50,997 nucleotides of DNA, taken from assembly GCA_945862285.1 (NCBI GenBank), contig CAMAYN010000004.1, positions 1 to 50,997 on the forward strand. Reading direction: 5' to 3'. Positions 1 to 9,502 of the stretch are shown in pieces (within the stretch, counting starts at the first letter, position 1; each line of letters begins with the position of its first letter). The notes under the pieces are model-generated. The model was given only the letters and a program-made list of their open reading frames with translations. It did not search any database and had not been told where the DNA came from. Source of the stretch: Akkermansia muciniphila. GTDB lineage: Bacteria > Verrucomicrobiota > Verrucomicrobiia > Verrucomicrobiales > Akkermansiaceae. The translations under genes were made by a program, and so were the position numbers.

Positions 1-3000
1 AGGAAGTGAGTTATGGGAACCGAGGGCTAGCGTCCCGCCGTTGATGGAAGTAGAGCCGCTGTAATTGTTATTTCCTGAAATTGTCAAAGTTCCCGACGTC
101 GTCTTAGTGAGGCCACCAGTGCCGTTGATGGACGCGACGTTTTGCAACACTCCGGATTCGGCGTTGAATGTGACCGCGCCCAGATTTGAAGCTCCGATGT
201 CGTTGCCGCCCATATCGAGAATCCCACCGCGAAGATTCAGAGTAGCGTTACTGTTTCCTATTGCCGCACCACGAATGATGTCCCCCGTCACAGAGAGAGA
301 ACCGCCCGACAAATTCAGAGTTCCCGTTGCAGTACCGCTCGTTACACTTGCGTCAGCAAGACGAATGGAGATTCCTGCATTGGCAAGAACCGAAACTACG
401 CCTCCTGATAGATTGAGAGTACCTGTGCCATTTCCACCGCCCACGGTATTTACTCCCAGTTGAATCGGGCCATTGGTATTATTGATCGAGACATTTCCGC
501 CGCCAATCGAAACTATGCCCGATCCCGTCGATGCAACAGCCGTCGTGCCGCTTCTGTGACCAATGACGAGATCGTTCGCATCGAGTGTTCCGGAATCGAA
601 ACGAAATTCAGCAGTCACATTTCCCGTGAACGTCCCGGTAGTCGTCCTCGAACCAATGGTCATGGTGCTAAAACGTAAATCGGCTGTATGACCTGTTGAG
701 TCGAAAAGATGGGCTAATGCCCCGACTCCCGTATCCATAGCGCGCACTCCCATATTCAATAATGCACGACCATTAACGGGATCTGCCATACTACGAATCC
801 TCATCGTGCCAGGAACTCCGTGAAAGGTAATGCTGCCGTTTGATCGTCCGTCATTCGCGCCTAATCCGCCGAGATTGATGGTATCTACATTGATCACATT
901 CGTGCCCGATCCAAGCCGCAGCGATTGAACAGCTGTGGCACCTCCATTGGCCGAACCATCAGGTCCACCAAGCAGCATGGTTGCTGCTTGAATGGTGCTA
1001 TTTGATGCCAGAATGACAGTTGATCCGCCGCCATTAGCACTGCCAGTGTTGGAAGGACTGCCCACGCGGAAAAGACCAGTTCCAAGATTGGCATAAAAAT
1101 TTGATAATCCACTCATATCCAAAATGCCAGCGTTACCAACGTTAGTTGTCTGACCATTTCCCATCTGAAAATTCGCATTCGTCGGCGTGGTGCTAGTGCC
1201 GATGGCAAGAGTCCCAGGGCCAGTGATGTCGAGTTTTGTTGTAGCATGAGGTAAGGCTGTAGGATTGAAGCCTACTGTGAAGGCGGCATTGCATTGGAGA
1301 GTCCTGCCACTGCCAATGGTTATACCATTTCCCGATGTGGAATTGGTGCGCACCTGAAATGCTCCGGAAAAAGTAGCACTGGCTGAGGCCAGATCCAAGG
1401 TACCAACATTTGAACTACCAGCGGCAGAACCAAAGGTTAGGCTGCCTGTTAGGGACGGATTTGTGGTGGTGATGCGCAGTGTTCCATTGTCAATGATGGT
1501 TGCACCACTGTAGTTGTTTGCCGCGCTGGAACTTAGACCAAAAAGCGTCCAAGTGCTGGTGTCACTTTTTGTCAAAGACAGCGTGCCAATACCGTTAGAG
1601 ATAGCTCCGCTGATCGAATTTCCATTGCTCGTGCCGCCTAGATTGAGTGTCTTGGTCGTGCCACCGCTAGGGATCGATACCCCACCAGCTATCACGAGAT
1701 TTGCCGTGGTTGGATTTAATATCGTAGTACCATTGCCACCTGCAGACAGGTTCAAGCTCGTGAACGAAATCCCTGCAGTACCGCTGGTCACATTCGCACC
1801 TCTGGAAAAATGATAGGTATTTGTTCCGAGATTAACCTCGTCGAGTGCGTGGAGGAAACCTGCGCCCGCTGATGATCGATCGGAAATAATGGTCGCCTGA
1901 GCATTTGATCCTCCACCGATCAGCGGGAATGTAGAAAATGCCGCATTGGTTGCCAAATGAAGAGTTCCGGCATTTGTACCGTTGTTAATGTTGACCTGAC
2001 TCGAATTTTGCACGGCGGCGAGATTGGCAAGGCGAAGGGTGCCGCCGTTGATGATCGTGGTACCCGTGTAAGTATTCGCGCCCGATAGCATCCATGTGCC
2101 CGTGCCAGATTTGGTGAGTGATGTTACGCCCGTGTTATCGCCGATGATCGGAGTGATGTTATTCAAGCCCGTATTTGTGCCGTCTAAGGTGAGTGTTTTT
2201 GCCGCAGTGCCACTATTAAAACCGATGGCGCTCGCGTTGGTAAAATTCACCGCGCCCGTGCCAGATGAAGAAATCTTACTCGAAGACTGCAACGAAAACA
2301 GACGATTGGTTCCCCCACCCGCTCCAAGATATTCCAGTGTGCCGCCGTTCAAAATCAGATTGCCCGCAGCTGTGGAAGCTGCGCCAATACTACTGTTGCT
2401 GCCGCCATTGGCGAGCAGAGTGACTTGGAGAACGCCTTCGTTGACACGAGTGACACCACCATAAGTGTTGCTCGCAGTAAGATGTAATGTGCCGATGCCC
2501 TCTTTGGTGAGACCAGCACTTCCCGCAACGATGCAATTAATCTGAGCGCTGCTAGTAACGACATCAATCGTGGGCAAAGTTCCTGCGAGAGTCATCGTAC
2601 TTCCCGAATTAATCGTCCATATCTCGCTACCCGATGTATCACCGAATTTCCACAGGCCACCGGTACGATTTTCACCAAGTGTGACATTGGTGTTGGTGGC
2701 AATGTTCACCGTACTGAAATCCACCGTATCTCCTGCGATGGGCGATGGAATCGCATCGATAATCCAGTTCGTTCCGGTGTTCCAACTCTGCGCGCCGCCC
2801 GCAGTTTGCACCCATGTACTACCGGGCGTAGTTTCTGCCAAAAATTCTGCGGCGGCAACATTAATACTATATCCACTGCCCGTACTGGTGGCAAAAGTGG
2901 GTGTAATATTTCCTATCACTGCGACTTGTTGGTGTCCACTGGCGAGACTGCCCCATCCGCCACCCCAGTTCGCGCCGTGTGTCCGCGTGAGGGGAGATGA

Positions 3001-5427
3001 TGCCGTTGGTGTGCCGGCGCTGTTGGCATTACCGGAGTTTTGTAATGCAGCAATCACCAGAGAATTCGATGCGGAGGTAGTGATCGGCACGGAAGTCACC
3101 GTGCTGCCTCTTCGACTATTGAATGCCCCAAAACCAGGTCGCGTGCCAGATAGCGCGTAGGCCGTACCTAGACCGCCATTAGGGTTATAGCCAGAAACAG
3201 AAATACCCGATCCTACCGCTCCGGGGTTATCGAGATAATAAATCGCGACCGCACCATCGGCGGTGATCCCCGTTTGCTGCACAACCTCGATCATCTGCCT
3301 GCCGTTATAGCGCACTCCTGTTAGAGCAAAGTGATCGTTATTGGCATTTTCCGAACCAATCACGACGACCAATTTATCTGCGGTAGCAGCATTGAAAGTT
3401 CCGAGACCAGTTACCGCTTTATAACCGCTGCCACTTCCTAGAGCAAAAGCTTGCGACGCATCGACGGTAATGTTTCGCGCTAAACTGAGCGAGGGAGTTG
3501 TCGCAGAAGCTGGAGCAGATGCCGTGGTCGCTAAAGTACCCGCTCGGACGGACACCGTGTAGCTGTATGTTGTGCCGCCCGTAAGTCCCGTATCAGTGTA
3601 GCTGCGACTTGTCTGCCATGCACTACTCGTCGCGCCAGGGTTGCCAGTGGTTTCGGTGAAACGATATTCGATCGTGCCTCCAGTCTGACCAAATGCAACT
3701 TCTCCTGGAGTCGCCGTCATCGTGATTGCTGTCGAGCTATTTGCCGTAGGAGCCAAGTCCCATGTGCTAGGCTCGGGCATAAGTGGTGCCCACGTGTAGA
3801 GCACCGTAGGATTTGCAGGAAGTCCAGTATCCTCGACATTGGGCGTAGATACCAACTCGATCTTGGTTACGTCACCGTTTGCGGCGGGCAGATTGATCGC
3901 CTCAGTGATGAGACTGGATTCAGCCGTTGGATCTGCGGTGCTGAGATTCGAAGCCGCCAGCATGTATGTTTTTGTTACACCGCCCTGAACAACACGCACA
4001 CAGTAATCGCAACCATTCGTCGGTGCGAAAATCGATTGCGCAGACGTGCGATCGGCCGCCACTGCGGGATCGAAGAGTCGAATCAAGCCAGATGTATAAG
4101 GACCGATTGGGGGATATACCATGTTGACGCTGGGATTCGAGCCCGATACCGATGCCAAAATGCTTATCACCTGCGTATCACGCGTGGTGGGAAACTGAAC
4201 GCCATTATTCGTGACCGTACTGGTGTAATCGCCAGTTGTTGCATCCCAATCTGCCCACCGGTTCAGACTTGCGTTCCAGACTACCACTTCATTGTGGAGA
4301 TAATTGCGCATTTGATTCACCGAGTAATCAGAAAAATGGTTGAGAATATATGCACTTTCTTGGAATCCTGTGCCGCCCCCTTGCATGGGATCGACTTTAT
4401 ATGTCCCCACAGGTTTTCCTCCCACATTCCCCGCTTGCGTTGTCGGCGGAATGAATTTTTTCGTTGGTAAATGAAATGCCCATGTGGGACCTGCATGCGT
4501 TTCATTATAATTATTGGGCGCTTGGATGCCGTGCATGTCGCCCTTGTAAGGATAAGCAGCACTATCGCCCCAGTGAGGAAGAGAAAGAGCATGTCCTAAT
4601 TCATGATGAAGAATTCCTTCACTGGTTCCATTCCCTACTCCAGCAAATCCCCCCGCCTGCCCGCCCGCCGCGGCATTATAAACATTCAGATAGTAGAGAC
4701 TCCATCGCCCTGATCGACCAGCCGCGCGCTTCAATGCCGCATTCCAGTCAAGAGCCGCGGCTTGCTCGCCATCAAAGGTTAGACCCGTTTGCACTTGGTA
4801 CTCGGCTTTGGACTTTACCCTCGCTGCTCTGGCTCCCCCGCGTGGTGGGATGACAAGCTCGGGGAAAACGACATCTCTCACGCGACGCACCTCTAAATCT
4901 GCCACAGGCCATTTCGCCTCCACCTCAGCAAGTGTGCCACTAGGGTAATCTCCCGTAGTCTTCGCAAAATAATGCACATCAAACATCGTCATGACCACCT
5001 TCGTCGGAGCACCGACTTTCATATTGGTGATCGTAGTACTAACACCTGTTCCCGCATTAATCGTAACACGAAGGCCCGTTTTCATATAGTTCGCAGGAAT
5101 ATAACCCGTGAAAGTGTTAGCAAAAGAATGCTGCACCACCCCTGGTCCATCGGGAATGGAGGCAGGCAAGGTGGCGGGGCCAGTCAAAGGCACAACGAGA
5201 TTCGGCAGTCCAGTAAGGGTAAGCGTTGCCGATACAGCAGGCGATGCTGGAGAAGCAGGATTCACGACGTGTGCTTTAATCAAAGCTTCTCGATTCCCCA
5301 CCATACCGAAATACGTATCGGAGGCCTTCAGCACATGGGTCTGGGCAAAATAGACAGCGTTTATCGAGGTCTGTGCTTGTCCTAAGCTACAAACGAGAGC
5401 CAACGCGAGTAGAATGATTCGTATCAT
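1..5427 (-). CDS. Secreted zinc metalloprotease (M66-like) with autotransporter-associated beta-strand repeats, C-terminus beyond window
   Basis: The frame is open from the ATG at 5427 to the window edge, giving 1809 residues with no stop, so the C-terminus is missing. Residues 1-20 form a signal peptide ending in GQAQ. Residues about 170-420 form a metalloprotease domain with HELGHALSLPH at 275-285, an HExxH zinc site with a third His six residues later. This spacing is metzincin-like, and I favour the StcE/TagA-like M66 group, although the usual Gly before the third His is Ser here. A fibronectin-III-like segment follows at about 555-645, then an unnamed beta-rich domain at about 645-860. 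From about 866 to the edge there are Gly/Ser/Thr/Asn-rich repeats of the form GTLxLxG...NTYTGxTxINGGTL, typical of autotransporter-associated beta-strand repeats. The protein is probably exported and surface-attached or released, acting on extracellular protein or glycoprotein. The fold is well supported and the substrate is unknown. Confidence 0.85.
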   Translation of the reverse strand, partial: MIRIILLALALVCSLGQAQTSINAVYFAQTHVLKASDTYFGMVGNREALIKAHVVNPASPASPAVSATLTLTGLPNLVVPLTGPATLPASIPDGPGVVQHSFANTFTGYIPANYMKTGLRVTINAGTGVSTTITNMKVGAPTKVVMTMFDVHYFAKTTGDYPSGTLAEVEAKWPVADLEVRRVRDVVFPELVIPPRGGARAARVKSKAEYQVQTGLTFDGEQAAALDWNAALKRAAGRSGRWSLYYLNVYNAAAGGQAGGFAGVGNGTSEGILHHELGHALSLPHWGDSAAYPYKGDMHGIQAPNNYNETHAGPTWAFHLPTKKFIPPTTQAGNVGGKPVGTYKVDPMQGGGTGFQESAYILNHFSDYSVNQMRNYLHNEVVVWNASLNRWADWDATTGDYTSTVTNNGVQFPTTRDTQVISILASVSGSNPSVNMVYPPIGPYTSGLIRLFDPAVAADRTSAQSIFAPTNGCDYCVRVVQGGVTKTYMLAASNLSTADPTAESSLITEAINLPAANGDVTKIELVSTPNVEDTGLPANPTVLYTWAPLMPEPSTWDLAPTANSSTAITMTATPGEVAFGQTGGTIEYRFTETTGNPGATSSAWQTSRSYTDTGLTGGTTYSYTVSVRAGTLATTASAPASATTPSLSLARNITVDASQAFALGSGSGYKAVTGLGTFNAATADKLVVVIGSENANNDHFALTGVRYNGRQMIEVVQQTGITADGAVAIYYLDNPGAVGSGISVSGYNPNGGLGTAYALSGTRPGFGAFNSRRGSTVTSVPITTSASNSLVIAALQNSGNANSAGTPTASSPLTRTHGANWGGGWGSLASGHQQVAVIGNITPTFATSTGSGYSINVAAAEFLAETTPGSTWVQTAGGAQSWNTGTNWIIDAIPSPIAGDTVDFSTVNIATNTNVTLGENRTGGLWKFGDTSGSEIWTINSGSTMTLAGTLPTIDVVTSSAQINCIVAGSAGLTKEGIGTLHLTASNTYGGVTRVNEGVLQVTLLANGGSNSSIGAASTAAGNLILNGGTLEYLGAGGGTNRLFSLQSSSKISSSGTGAVNFTNASAIGFNSGTAAKTLTLDGTNTGLNNITPIIGDNTGVTSLTKSGTGTWMLSGANTYTGTTIINGGTLRLANLAAVQNSSQVNINNGTNAGTLHLATNAAFSTFPLIGGGSNAQATIISDRSSAGAGFLHALDEVNLGTNTYHFSRGANVTSGTAGISFTSLNLSAGGNGTTILNPTTANLVIAGGVSIPSGGTTKTLNLGGTSNGNSISGAISNGIGTLSLTKSDTSTWTLFGLSSSAANNYSGATIIDNGTLRITTTNPSLTGSLTFGSAAGSSNVGTLDLASASATFSGAFQVRTNSTSGNGITIGSGRTLQCNAAFTVGFNPTALPHATTKLDITGPGTLAIGTSTTPTNANFQMGNGQTTNVGNAGILDMSGLSNFYANLGTGLFRVGSPSNTGSANGGGSTVILASNSTIQAATMLLGGPDGSANGGATAVQSLRLGSGTNVINVDTINLGGLGANDGRSNGSITFHGVPGTMRIRSMADPVNGRALLNMGVRAMDTGVGALAHLFDSTGHTADLRFSTMTIGSRTTTGTFTGNVTAEFRFDSGTLDANDLVIGHRSGTTAVASTGSGIVSIGGGNVSINNTNGPIQLGVNTVGGGNGTGTLNLSGGVVSVLANAGISIRLADASVTSGTATGTLNLSGGSLSVTGDIIRGAAIGNSNATLNLRGGILDMGGNDIGASNLGAVTFNAESGVLQNVASINGTGGLTKTTSGTLTISGNNNYSGSTSINGGTLALGSHNSLP

Positions 5428-5470
5428 AAAGGGTTTTTTCCAAATCTGGATTCACAAAACGTAGCAGTAA

Positions 5471-5500
5471 GGATTATTGCGTGAAACTGCGTTTTTGCAA
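5471..5500 (-). promoter_or_regulatory. Candidate promoter for the metalloprotease gene
   Basis: On the minus strand TTGCAA (5500-5495) is followed 18 bp later by TAATCC (5476-5471), about 44 bp upstream of the start codon. It is a sigma-70-like match in a divergent intergenic region of 266 bp and is based on sequence only. Confidence 0.35.
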
Positions 5501-5693
5501 GGCGTATGTAATAGAAAAATTAATGCTTGTAAAGAAAATTCTGTTGATGAAACGCGACGAGATTGGCTTTTTGGCGCTTACAAATAAAAAGGAATCTGAA
5601 AATAATTTCACAGGATTTGCATCGAAAAAATAAGGTTTTACTTGTTTCGTCACCATTGCTACAAATCTGTTCACGCAATCATCACAAATTCAC

Positions 5694-6908
5694 ATGAAGG
5701 TTCTATTTCTTTCTTTCAATTTACTGGGTTTATCATGCAGCTATGCGCAATTGTATGCCGATTTTACAACGACCAACGGAAATTTCACGGTAGAACTCAA
5801 CTATACCCAAACGCCTGCTACGACGGCGAACTTTATGACCTTAGCGGAAGGCACAAGAGCTTTTGTTGATTCAACGACCGGTGCTGTGAAAAAAGGCCCT
5901 TATTACAACGGCATGAAAGTGCATCGCACGGAAACAGCGCCGAGTTTCCGTATCTTTCAAGCAGGATCGCCCAAAGGGGATGGTTCCGATGGCCCTGGTT
6001 ACGAGATTAAAGACGAAATTCGTCCCGAGTTGACCCATCAGCCTTATGTCATTTCCATGGCACACAGCGGACCAAACACAAATGGTAGTCAGTTTTTCAT
6101 TACGGGAGCTGCGGCACTGTCCTCGCTGGATGGATTGCACACGGTATTCGGTAGCATTCCCGACGAAGCGAGCCGGGCTGTTGTTGACGCGATTATCGAT
6201 GCCGGTGCCAATCAAACAGTGATTAACTCTGTGGCGATCCGTCGTGAAGGGCTGGAAGCCACGGCATTTGATCCATTGGCACAAGGTCTTCCGGTTGTGG
6301 AAGCTTGCAAAGGAAATTTAGAAGTAAAGCCCGATAAAAAAATCTTCTGGAATGTCACAGAACCCTTCAGCGGCTTACCAAATTCTTCGGTTTTTGCGAT
6401 TCATTATTCTCTAAATCTGCAAGAATGGATCGATTACGGTAGGCTTTACCGCAGCCAAGATAGCACAGACGCGGTCAACAATCTGTATCTGGGTGATGCC
6501 ACAGTTCCAAAGTTGTTTTTCAACATGTCCCAAGTGAATTATTTTCCTGCTTATGCGCCCAATTCGCTCGCCGGGAGAACGGTTGTCATTTTTCTCTCTG
6601 GCGGTGTTGTTCAATTCAATTTTAATTTTCAAGGAACCGCAGGGCTTGCGCATTTTAATGACAGTAACGATGATGATTATTTCTCAAACTTTACTGTAAT
6701 CCCTAATTTGACGAAAATAAACCCCTACAGTGTATCCTTCGCTGTTTCTGCCCTGCCATCGGGTGTTTTCGGAGCAGAAGTGCCCTACTTAGTCAAATGC
6801 GGTTGCGACAGTGCGACAACGGAAATCATCAATGGACGTTTTCAATCTTCTGTTTTTTTCGGAGACTGGATCCAACACGAAATCGGTGGAATGATCATTT
6901 CGCGTTAA
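5694..6908 (+). CDS. Secreted cyclophilin-type peptidyl-prolyl cis-trans isomerase with C-terminal extension
   Basis: This 404-residue protein starts with a signal peptide (cleavage likely after SCSYA, near residue 19). Residues about 20-185 are a cyclophilin domain: the catalytic Arg lies in YYNGMKVHR, followed by FQAGSPKGDGSDGPGY, SGPNTNGSQFFIT and LDGLHTVFG, the usual order of active-site blocks. It should catalyse prolyl isomerisation outside the cytoplasm and help exported proteins fold. Residues about 200-404 are beta-rich and not part of the cyclophilin fold. They contain a stretch (IHYSLNLQEWIDYG) like the C-terminal modules of other secreted verrucomicrobial proteins. The gene is divergent from the large metalloprotease, so its client could be that protein, but this is only inference. 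No Shine-Dalgarno sequence precedes the ATG. Confidence 0.88.
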   Translation: MKVLFLSFNLLGLSCSYAQLYADFTTTNGNFTVELNYTQTPATTANFMTLAEGTRAFVDSTTGAVKKGPYYNGMKVHRTETAPSFRIFQAGSPKGDGSDGPGYEIKDEIRPELTHQPYVISMAHSGPNTNGSQFFITGAAALSSLDGLHTVFGSIPDEASRAVVDAIIDAGANQTVINSVAIRREGLEATAFDPLAQGLPVVEACKGNLEVKPDKKIFWNVTEPFSGLPNSSVFAIHYSLNLQEWIDYGRLYRSQDSTDAVNNLYLGDATVPKLFFNMSQVNYFPAYAPNSLAGRTVVIFLSGGVVQFNFNFQGTAGLAHFNDSNDDDYFSNFTVIPNLTKINPYSVSFAVSALPSGVFGAEVPYLVKCGCDSATTEIINGRFQSSVFFGDWIQHEIGGMIISR

Positions 6909-6918
6909 TTCTGCCAAC

Positions 6919-6959
6919 TTTGGCATAGTTATTGCATACGCAACTCGTGATATGCCAAA
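6919..6959 (+). promoter_or_regulatory. Inverted repeat overlapping the start codon of the ATP-grasp gene
   Basis: TTTGGCATA (6919-6927) and TATGCCAAA (6951-6959) are perfect 9-base inverted copies. The right arm contains the ATG of the next gene. Inside the loop TTGC/GCAA (6932-6935/6940-6943) can form a small inner stem. TGCCA (6912-6916) can pair instead with TGGCA (6921-6925), so two mutually exclusive foldings exist. It could be an operator or an RNA switch over the start codon, if transcription begins upstream of 6919. Confidence 0.35.
6920..6936 (+). promoter_or_regulatory. Sigma-54-like promoter element before the ATP-grasp gene
   Basis: TTGGCATAGTTATTGCA contains GG (6922-6923) and GC (6934-6935) separated by exactly 10 bases, in TGGCA-N6-TTGCA context. 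This matches the -24/-12 consensus of sigma-54 promoters. The predicted transcript would start near 6946, only about 6 bases before the ATG at 6952, which is unusually close. A chance match is possible. Confidence 0.35.
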
Positions 6960-8391
6960 TTCCTTGTTTTCTGGATACAGTCCGTGGGCTGGTTATGATG
7001 AAATGTTTCTTCCAAGTTGTGAGGTTCGGCCTCATTGTAAGGGAATATTTGATGTTTTTGAACAGTTGGCGGGTGAGGAATTTGAAAACCGAAAAGCGGC
7101 CTGTGAATCTTATTTTTTACGGCATGGCATTACCTTCAATGTTTATCATGACCAGCAAGGAACAGAGCGAATTTTCCCATTTGACCCAGTTCCGCGGGTG
7201 CTAACTTCGGCCGAATGGGAGCATTTAGAAATGGGTCTCACTCAGCGCATCATTGCCTTGAATCTTTTTTTGCACGACATTTATCATGACCAACACATTT
7301 TAAATGATGGAACAATTCCTAGGCATTACGTGGAAAATGCCCAATACTACCGCCCCGAATTCCGCGGTGTAGAGGTTCCCAAGGATATTTACATTCACAT
7401 CTGCGGTTCCGATTTAGTGCGCGGAGGAGATGGCGTTTATTATGTTTTAGAAGATAATGGACGATGCCCCTCAGGTGCTTCGTATTTGTTAGAGAATCGA
7501 AATGCTCTGAAAAGAGCTTTTCCCGCGTTGTTTGAGCAGTGCGATGTGCGCCCGATCGATGATTATCCTCGGGAATTGCTTAGCATGCTACGGTACATTT
7601 CGCCCACAAGAGAGACGGAACCAACTTGCGTTTTGCTGACTCCAGGCTGCTACAACAGTGCCTATTTTGAGCATTGTTATCTGGCGCGTGAAATGGGGAT
7701 TCAAATCGTCGAAGGCAGTGACTTAGTGGTAATTGACTCATTTGTGTTTATGAGAACGACGAAGGGGCTGCAACGCGTTGATGTGATTTACCGCAGGATT
7801 GACGATGATTTTATCGACCCTACTGTTTTCCGAAAAGACTCTGTCCTCGGCGTGCCCGGCTTAATGAAGGCTTATCGGGCGGGAAATGTCGCGTTGGCGA
7901 ACGCCGTTGGCACGGGTGTTGCGGATGATAAATTGATGTACACATTCGTGCCGAAAATGATCGAATATTATCTCGGCCAGGATGCGATTTTGCCGAATGT
8001 GGAAACGTATCTCGCGTCAGAAAAAACTGACCTGAGCCATATATTGGATAATCTACCGAAATTGGTGGTAAAAGCAGCCAATGAATCGGGCGGCTATGGC
8101 ATGCTCATGGGCCCTACGGCATCGAAAAAAGAAATCGAATCATTCCGCGAAAAGCTCATCGCCGATCCCCGAAATTACATCGCGCAACCCGTCGTTTCGC
8201 TATCACAATCGCCAACATGGTGCGATGGTGCTATGGGAGGACGTCATCTCGATTTACGCCCCTACATCATATATGGCGAAGAGGTAAAAATCGTACCGGG
8301 CGGCTTGACGCGAGTCGCCTTAAAAGAGGGATCGCTGGTGGTGAATTCTTCCCAAGGTGGTGGCAGTAAAGACACTTGGGTTTTGCGTTAA
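6952..8391 (+). CDS. Circularly permuted ATP-grasp type 2 protein (DUF404/DUF407-type)
   Basis: This 479-residue protein matches the circularly permuted ATP-grasp family. The N-terminal YDEMF segment is conserved in family members and supports the start at 6952. Other family blocks are RIIALNLFLHDIYHDQ, VEVPKDIYIHICGSDLVR, YVLEDNGRCPSGASY, LVVKAANESGGYGM and LDLRPYIIYGEEVKIVPGGLTRVAL. Such enzymes are predicted to ligate an amino group to a carboxylate using ATP, and their substrate is not established. The gene heads a three-gene set with an alpha-E protein (27 bp downstream) and a transglutaminase-like protein. This arrangement recurs widely in bacteria and was interpreted as a peptide synthesis or tagging system in comparative studies of amidoligases. 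A sigma-54-like element and an inverted repeat lie at the start codon. Confidence 0.9.
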   Translation: MPNSLFSGYSPWAGYDEMFLPSCEVRPHCKGIFDVFEQLAGEEFENRKAACESYFLRHGITFNVYHDQQGTERIFPFDPVPRVLTSAEWEHLEMGLTQRIIALNLFLHDIYHDQHILNDGTIPRHYVENAQYYRPEFRGVEVPKDIYIHICGSDLVRGGDGVYYVLEDNGRCPSGASYLLENRNALKRAFPALFEQCDVRPIDDYPRELLSMLRYISPTRETEPTCVLLTPGCYNSAYFEHCYLAREMGIQIVEGSDLVVIDSFVFMRTTKGLQRVDVIYRRIDDDFIDPTVFRKDSVLGVPGLMKAYRAGNVALANAVGTGVADDKLMYTFVPKMIEYYLGQDAILPNVETYLASEKTDLSHILDNLPKLVVKAANESGGYGMLMGPTASKKEIESFREKLIADPRNYIAQPVVSLSQSPTWCDGAMGGRHLDLRPYIIYGEEVKIVPGGLTRVALKEGSLVVNSSQGGGSKDTWVLR

Positions 8392-8418
8392 AGAATGAAT
8401 TGTTAGAGAAAAATTGAT

Positions 8419-9441
8419 ATGCTTTCACGAGTCGCAAATACATTATATTGGATGGTAAGAATGGTGGAGCGTGCGGATAACCTAGCGCGCTTAGTGGATG
8501 TCAATGAGCAATCGTTGCTCGATTCCGGACAAATGGACTCCGCCACAGAGACCGCCTACTGGATGTCTATCGTCAAAAGCACAGGCGATGACGCTTTATT
8601 TAGTGATCTTTACGGCAGTGGCGAAGCAAATGAAATCATCAGCTTCCTCACCGAAGAAGAGCGTAATCCAAACAGTATAAATTCTTGTATTTCTCAGGCT
8701 CGTGAAAGTGCCCGCATGGTACGAGATCAACTTTCTGATGAGCTTTGGGAGGAAATTAACGAGCTTTATCTTTTCATCAGGTCAGCCGCTGGCAAAAAAA
8801 TGCTCAAAGTTGACGCAACGCGATACTACGCCCACATCCGCCGTTCGGTATTTACCTTTCAAGGCGTAGCTGCATCGACCATAGACCGTACTATGGGATG
8901 GGATTTTATGGATTTAGGCCGTCATATTGAAAGAGCAGACAAAACGACACGCTTTCTCGACATCGTCACCTACCTGCCTGATGGATCATCGCAAAAATAC
9001 CATTGGAATTCGATTTTGCGGTCCTGCGGTGCCGTCGGTGCCTATCGTGCACTTTACGCGAATGCCGTAGAAATGGAGAAAGTTCTCGAACTCTTGGTCT
9101 TCTCCCGCAGTTTTCCCAGATCGATTCGCTATTGTATTCAGCGCGTGAGCCAATGCCTGCACAGCATTTCAGGAAGTGCTGAATTTGACTATACCGATGG
9201 AGCTGAGCGTGCCACGGGACGACTTTTAGCTGATTTGAATTTTTCTGATGTCAATGACTTACTCAAACCTGGATTGCATGAATCGCTAGACCTCTTGCAG
9301 ACAAGATTTAATCTCATCGGCGATGGAGTCTTTGAAACATACGTCTTAATACCCAATGTCATCAATGAAATGCCTGTTTTTGCCCGACATCAATCTCATG
9401 CGAAAGCGTGGAAAACTCAGCAAGAGCAGCAACAGCAATGA
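8419..9441 (+). CDS. Alpha-E domain protein (DUF403-type)
   Basis: This 340-residue, mostly helical protein opens with MLSRVANTLYWMVRMVERADNLAR-type sequence, the conserved start of alpha-E proteins, and repeats a related motif, DLGRHIERADKTTRFLD, at about residues 170-190. The E/R-rich helical repeats define the family. The C-terminus is Gln-rich. Its biochemical role is unknown; it always travels with the permuted ATP-grasp and transglutaminase genes and is presumed to work in the same complex or pathway. It begins 27 bp after the ATP-grasp stop codon and is probably cotranscribed with it. Confidence 0.9.
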   Translation: MLSRVANTLYWMVRMVERADNLARLVDVNEQSLLDSGQMDSATETAYWMSIVKSTGDDALFSDLYGSGEANEIISFLTEEERNPNSINSCISQARESARMVRDQLSDELWEEINELYLFIRSAAGKKMLKVDATRYYAHIRRSVFTFQGVAASTIDRTMGWDFMDLGRHIERADKTTRFLDIVTYLPDGSSQKYHWNSILRSCGAVGAYRALYANAVEMEKVLELLVFSRSFPRSIRYCIQRVSQCLHSISGSAEFDYTDGAERATGRLLADLNFSDVNDLLKPGLHESLDLLQTRFNLIGDGVFETYVLIPNVINEMPVFARHQSHAKAWKTQQEQQQQ

Positions 9442-9502
9442 AAAAAGATGGCGTAGGCCGAGCTTGCCTTCCGTCCCCAGCAAAATACATTGATCTGCGA
9501 GT

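Noticed and set aside
65-3160. Several plus-strand open frames opposite the metalloprotease repeats
   Set aside because: They are shadows of the long minus-strand frame, which has a start, signal peptide, zinc site and repeat pattern. The translated plus-strand sequences are Pro/Val-rich and show no known motif.
4036-5385. Plus-strand frames opposite the protease catalytic domain
   Set aside because: They are antisense to a region with clear zinc-protease motifs and show no motif of their own.
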